Assembly: GCF_000175235.1 (NCBI RefSeq)
Contig: NZ_ACQT01000007.1
Location: 1-56,988 of the forward strand
Length of the DNA stretch: 56,988 nt
Direction of reading: 5' to 3'
From: Acidovorax delafieldii 2AN
GTDB taxonomy: Bacteria; Pseudomonadota; Gammaproteobacteria; Burkholderiales; Burkholderiaceae_C
In this document: one piece after another, positions 55,272-56,988 of the stretch
Layout: the number at the start of each line of letters is the position of its first letter
How positions within the stretch are numbered: position 1 is the stretch's first letter
Position numbers and translations under genes: made by a program
The notes under the pieces: generated by a model
What the model saw: only the letters and a program-made list of their open reading frames with translations
Database searches by the model: none
What the model was told of the DNA's origin: nothing

Positions 55272-55712
55272 GTCGCGGGCGTCTCAGATAAGTGCAAAGC
55301 GTAAAGAGATGATGGGTCGTTTCAGGTGCGCGTGGCACTGATCCGAAGAACCATCCTCCATTCCCCTGCTCGTGCGAGCACCGGCCTGCAGCCGGACCGG
55401 ACCAAATGCTTGATAGACGACACTTTTCCTCCTTCTTGCGGGTACAACTCTCGCAAATGAATTCAAAGCATCTTTATGATCAACTGATCCGAAACTATTT
55501 GCAACAGCAGTTTCGCACTCGTTTTGTCTTCCGTATAAGGGGCACCACTGCGACGATGGCTACGTAGCAGGTTCTCGGAAAACCTTTCTAAGGGCATTGG
55601 TTTTGGGGCCTTGAAGGCCCCAAGGCAACGTCGAAATGACTTGCTGAGGTGGTCGTCCGCTCATAGGCCTTTGGTTGTCATGGGCTCCAAATAAATTGGG
55701 GAGGGACTCGAC
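55272..55712. other. Divergent intergenic region (441 bases) with a perfect inverted repeat
   Basis: No protein gene seen. It must hold the promoters of the leftward module and of the toroid gene. A weak -10-like TATAAG at 55534-55539 lies 17 bases behind a poor TTTCGC. A 10-bp inverted repeat is described separately. Confidence 0.5.
55603..55623. promoter_or_regulatory. Perfect 10-bp inverted repeat, possible operator or leader hairpin
   Basis: TTGGGGCCTT at 55603-55612, one central G, then AAGGCCCCAA at 55614-55623. No T-run follows on either strand, so it is not a usual terminator. It sits about 90 bases before the ATG of the toroid gene, in its probable leader, where it could bind a regulator or fold in mRNA. 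Confidence 0.5.
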
Positions 55713-56978
55713 ATGAAGCCGTTCACCATTGCTCGCATTCTCCGTAAGGAACTGTGCGGGCAAAGTCCACGTGCCGTGTATTGGCGCTGTGCGACATTCC
55801 TCCGACAGGTCGGTGCGCTGTTCTGGCCGCGCAACCAGGGGTTTCGAAAATTAGTCGTAGGGGAGATGGGGCGATATCTGATTTCTGGCAGCAGACCGGT
55901 CGTAGGGGAGACCGAGAGTCGCATGCGGGCTGCCGTGGACTGGATATTGCGAGCCAAGGCAGCGGCTGGTGATGGCGGTGTCGCATTCGGTTACTTTCCC
56001 TGCGGACGAAATGACACTGGATGGATTTCTTCGTATCCGGAGACCACGGGCTACATCATCACATCGCTGTTGGGCTACTCTAGGCGATTCGGAGATCCGG
56101 CGGCCTCCGAGGCCGCGATGCACATGGCTTATTGGGAGGTATCCGTTCAGATGCCTTCTGGTGCCGTTCAGGGGGGGGCTGTATGCCCTCCGGAGCGTCA
56201 GACGGCGGCGGCTTTCAATACAGGCATGGTGCTTGATGGTTGGTGTTCCGCCTACATTCACTCGGGGGACGCGGTTTTCCTTGAGGCAGCGCGCCGTGCG
56301 GCAGACTTCCTGGTGCAGGATTTGGATGAGCAGGGCTTTTTCCAGACCAATGGCGCTTTCGTCAGTTCGGGGGAAATCAAAACCTATACCTGCCTGTGCG
56401 CGTGGGCGATCTACCGGTTTGGTGATATTGCCAATGATGATCGTTATCGGAATGCGGCCGTTCGCAGCATGGAGGCCGCGCTGCGCCAGCAGCAATCCAA
56501 TGGCTGGTTTGCACACAACTGCCTGAATCGATCCGATGCGCCGCTGACGCACACGATCGGATATACGCTGCAAGGAATCCTGGAGGTGGGCATTCTCGTG
56601 AAAAGGCACGATTGCATTGCAGCCGTCGAACGTACGCTGACACACCTCTTGCCCAAGAAGTCTGCCGCTGGATATTTGCCTGGTCGCTTCTTCGCCGACT
56701 GGGAGCCGGCCGGGTTTTCATCATGTCTCACCGGGGCAGCGCAAATTGCCATCGTTTGTTACCGGCTGGCCGATTACACCCGGAATCGGGCGTACCGCGA
56801 GCACGCGGATCAACTGGTGAACTTCCTGAAGGCGCATCAACAGATGCAAGGGGATGATCCCGCATTGGTCGGCGCACTCGCCGGCTCTTACCCCCTGTTC
56901 GGGAGCTACATGCGCGCTGGTTATCCCAACTGGGCAACGAAGTACCTGCTGGATGCGCTCATGCTGCAATCAGCCTGA
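55713..56978 (+). CDS. Alpha/alpha-toroid (six-hairpin glycosidase-like) protein
   Basis: 421 residues. After a basic N-terminus the protein has repeated paired helices, each pair closed by a Gly/aromatic turn: SYPETTGYIITSLLGYS, NTGMVLDGWCSAYIHSGDAVFLEAARRAADFLV, TYTCLCAWAIYRFGDIANDDRYRNAAVRSMEAAL and LTGAAQIAIVCYRLADYTRNRAYREHAD. These repeats are as in toroid glycoside hydrolases, polysaccharide lyases and C5-epimerases. GGGGAGGG precedes the ATG at 55713. No signal peptide is evident. It may act on the polymer or its precursor; the catalytic family is unclear. A G8 run lies at 56171-56178. Ends ten bases before the window edge. Confidence 0.75.
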   Translation: MKPFTIARILRKELCGQSPRAVYWRCATFLRQVGALFWPRNQGFRKLVVGEMGRYLISGSRPVVGETESRMRAAVDWILRAKAAAGDGGVAFGYFPCGRNDTGWISSYPETTGYIITSLLGYSRRFGDPAASEAAMHMAYWEVSVQMPSGAVQGGAVCPPERQTAAAFNTGMVLDGWCSAYIHSGDAVFLEAARRAADFLVQDLDEQGFFQTNGAFVSSGEIKTYTCLCAWAIYRFGDIANDDRYRNAAVRSMEAALRQQQSNGWFAHNCLNRSDAPLTHTIGYTLQGILEVGILVKRHDCIAAVERTLTHLLPKKSAAGYLPGRFFADWEPAGFSSCLTGAAQIAIVCYRLADYTRNRAYREHADQLVNFLKAHQQMQGDDPALVGALAGSYPLFGSYMRAGYPNWATKYLLDALMLQSA

Positions 56979-56988
56979 ACTATTCGTT

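Noticed and set aside
55284-55466. 60-codon minus-strand ORF in the divergent gap
   Set aside because: No ribosome site, composition unlike real genes here, and it occupies the expected promoter region.
16104-56978. Horizontal transfer of the EPS locus as a genomic island
   Set aside because: No integrase, tRNA, direct repeats or insertion sequences are seen in the window, and the somewhat lower GC is common for polysaccharide loci; the boundaries are not visible.

Overview
The window looks like chromosomal DNA of a GC-rich betaproteobacterium, most likely a member of the Comamonadaceae (Acidovorax-like). This rests on the gene content and neighbourhoods (thiL, YbdK, Gcr-type recombinase, apaG, rpe, a pilE-fimT-pilVWX-pilY1 cluster, a DUF6502/DUF5666 pair) and on codon use. 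It is an inference, because no 16S rRNA or other marker gene is present. No tRNA, rRNA, CRISPR array or insertion sequence was seen.

Layout. 1-6.6 kb holds housekeeping genes: thiL 5' end, a secreted small protein, ybdK, a cation/proton antiporter, a Gcr-type membrane protein, apaG and rpe, closed by a bidirectional terminator. 6.7-12.8 kb is a leftward type IV minor-pilin operon, pilE-fimT-pilV-pilW-pilX-pilY1, whose pilY1 is split by a one-base shift in a G6 run. 13.0-15.3 kb is a DUF6502 gene followed by a DUF5666 lipoprotein gene. From 15.6 kb to the right edge the window is an exopolysaccharide locus.

The rightward arm (16.3-45.6 kb) is an almost complete exosortase-A (XrtA/PEP-CTERM) type polysaccharide cluster. 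It contains nucleotide-sugar genes (galE, manC, a UDP-uronate epimerase, wecB, wecC), export (EpsE-like OPX lipoprotein, chain-length protein, tyrosine kinase, outer-membrane protein, ATPase), the XrtA-associated deacetylase, FemAB protein, glycosyltransferases and amidotransferase, a flippase, an O-antigen ligase-type polymerase split by a one-base shift in a G9 run, an acyltransferase, a pseudoenzyme-like deacetylase/glycosyltransferase fusion, a C-methyltransferase and a cytidylyltransferase. The exosortase gene itself is absent: at its usual place there is only a 55-codon ORF overlapped or abutted by both neighbours. No initiating phosphoglycosyl transferase and no PEP-CTERM substrate protein is visible.

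The leftward arm (55.3-45.6 kb) faces it with a second flippase, a duplicated Cys-rich protein, a Tat/lipobox protein, a DUF4910 peptidase-like protein, an SDR epimerase, a GT2, a PIG-L deacetylase, an ATP-grasp ligase, a phosphatidylserine-decarboxylase-like protein and a two-helix membrane protein. This compact, overlapping gene set looks like a glycan-modification module and is the most novel-looking part. A divergent gene for an alpha/alpha-toroid protein closes the window.
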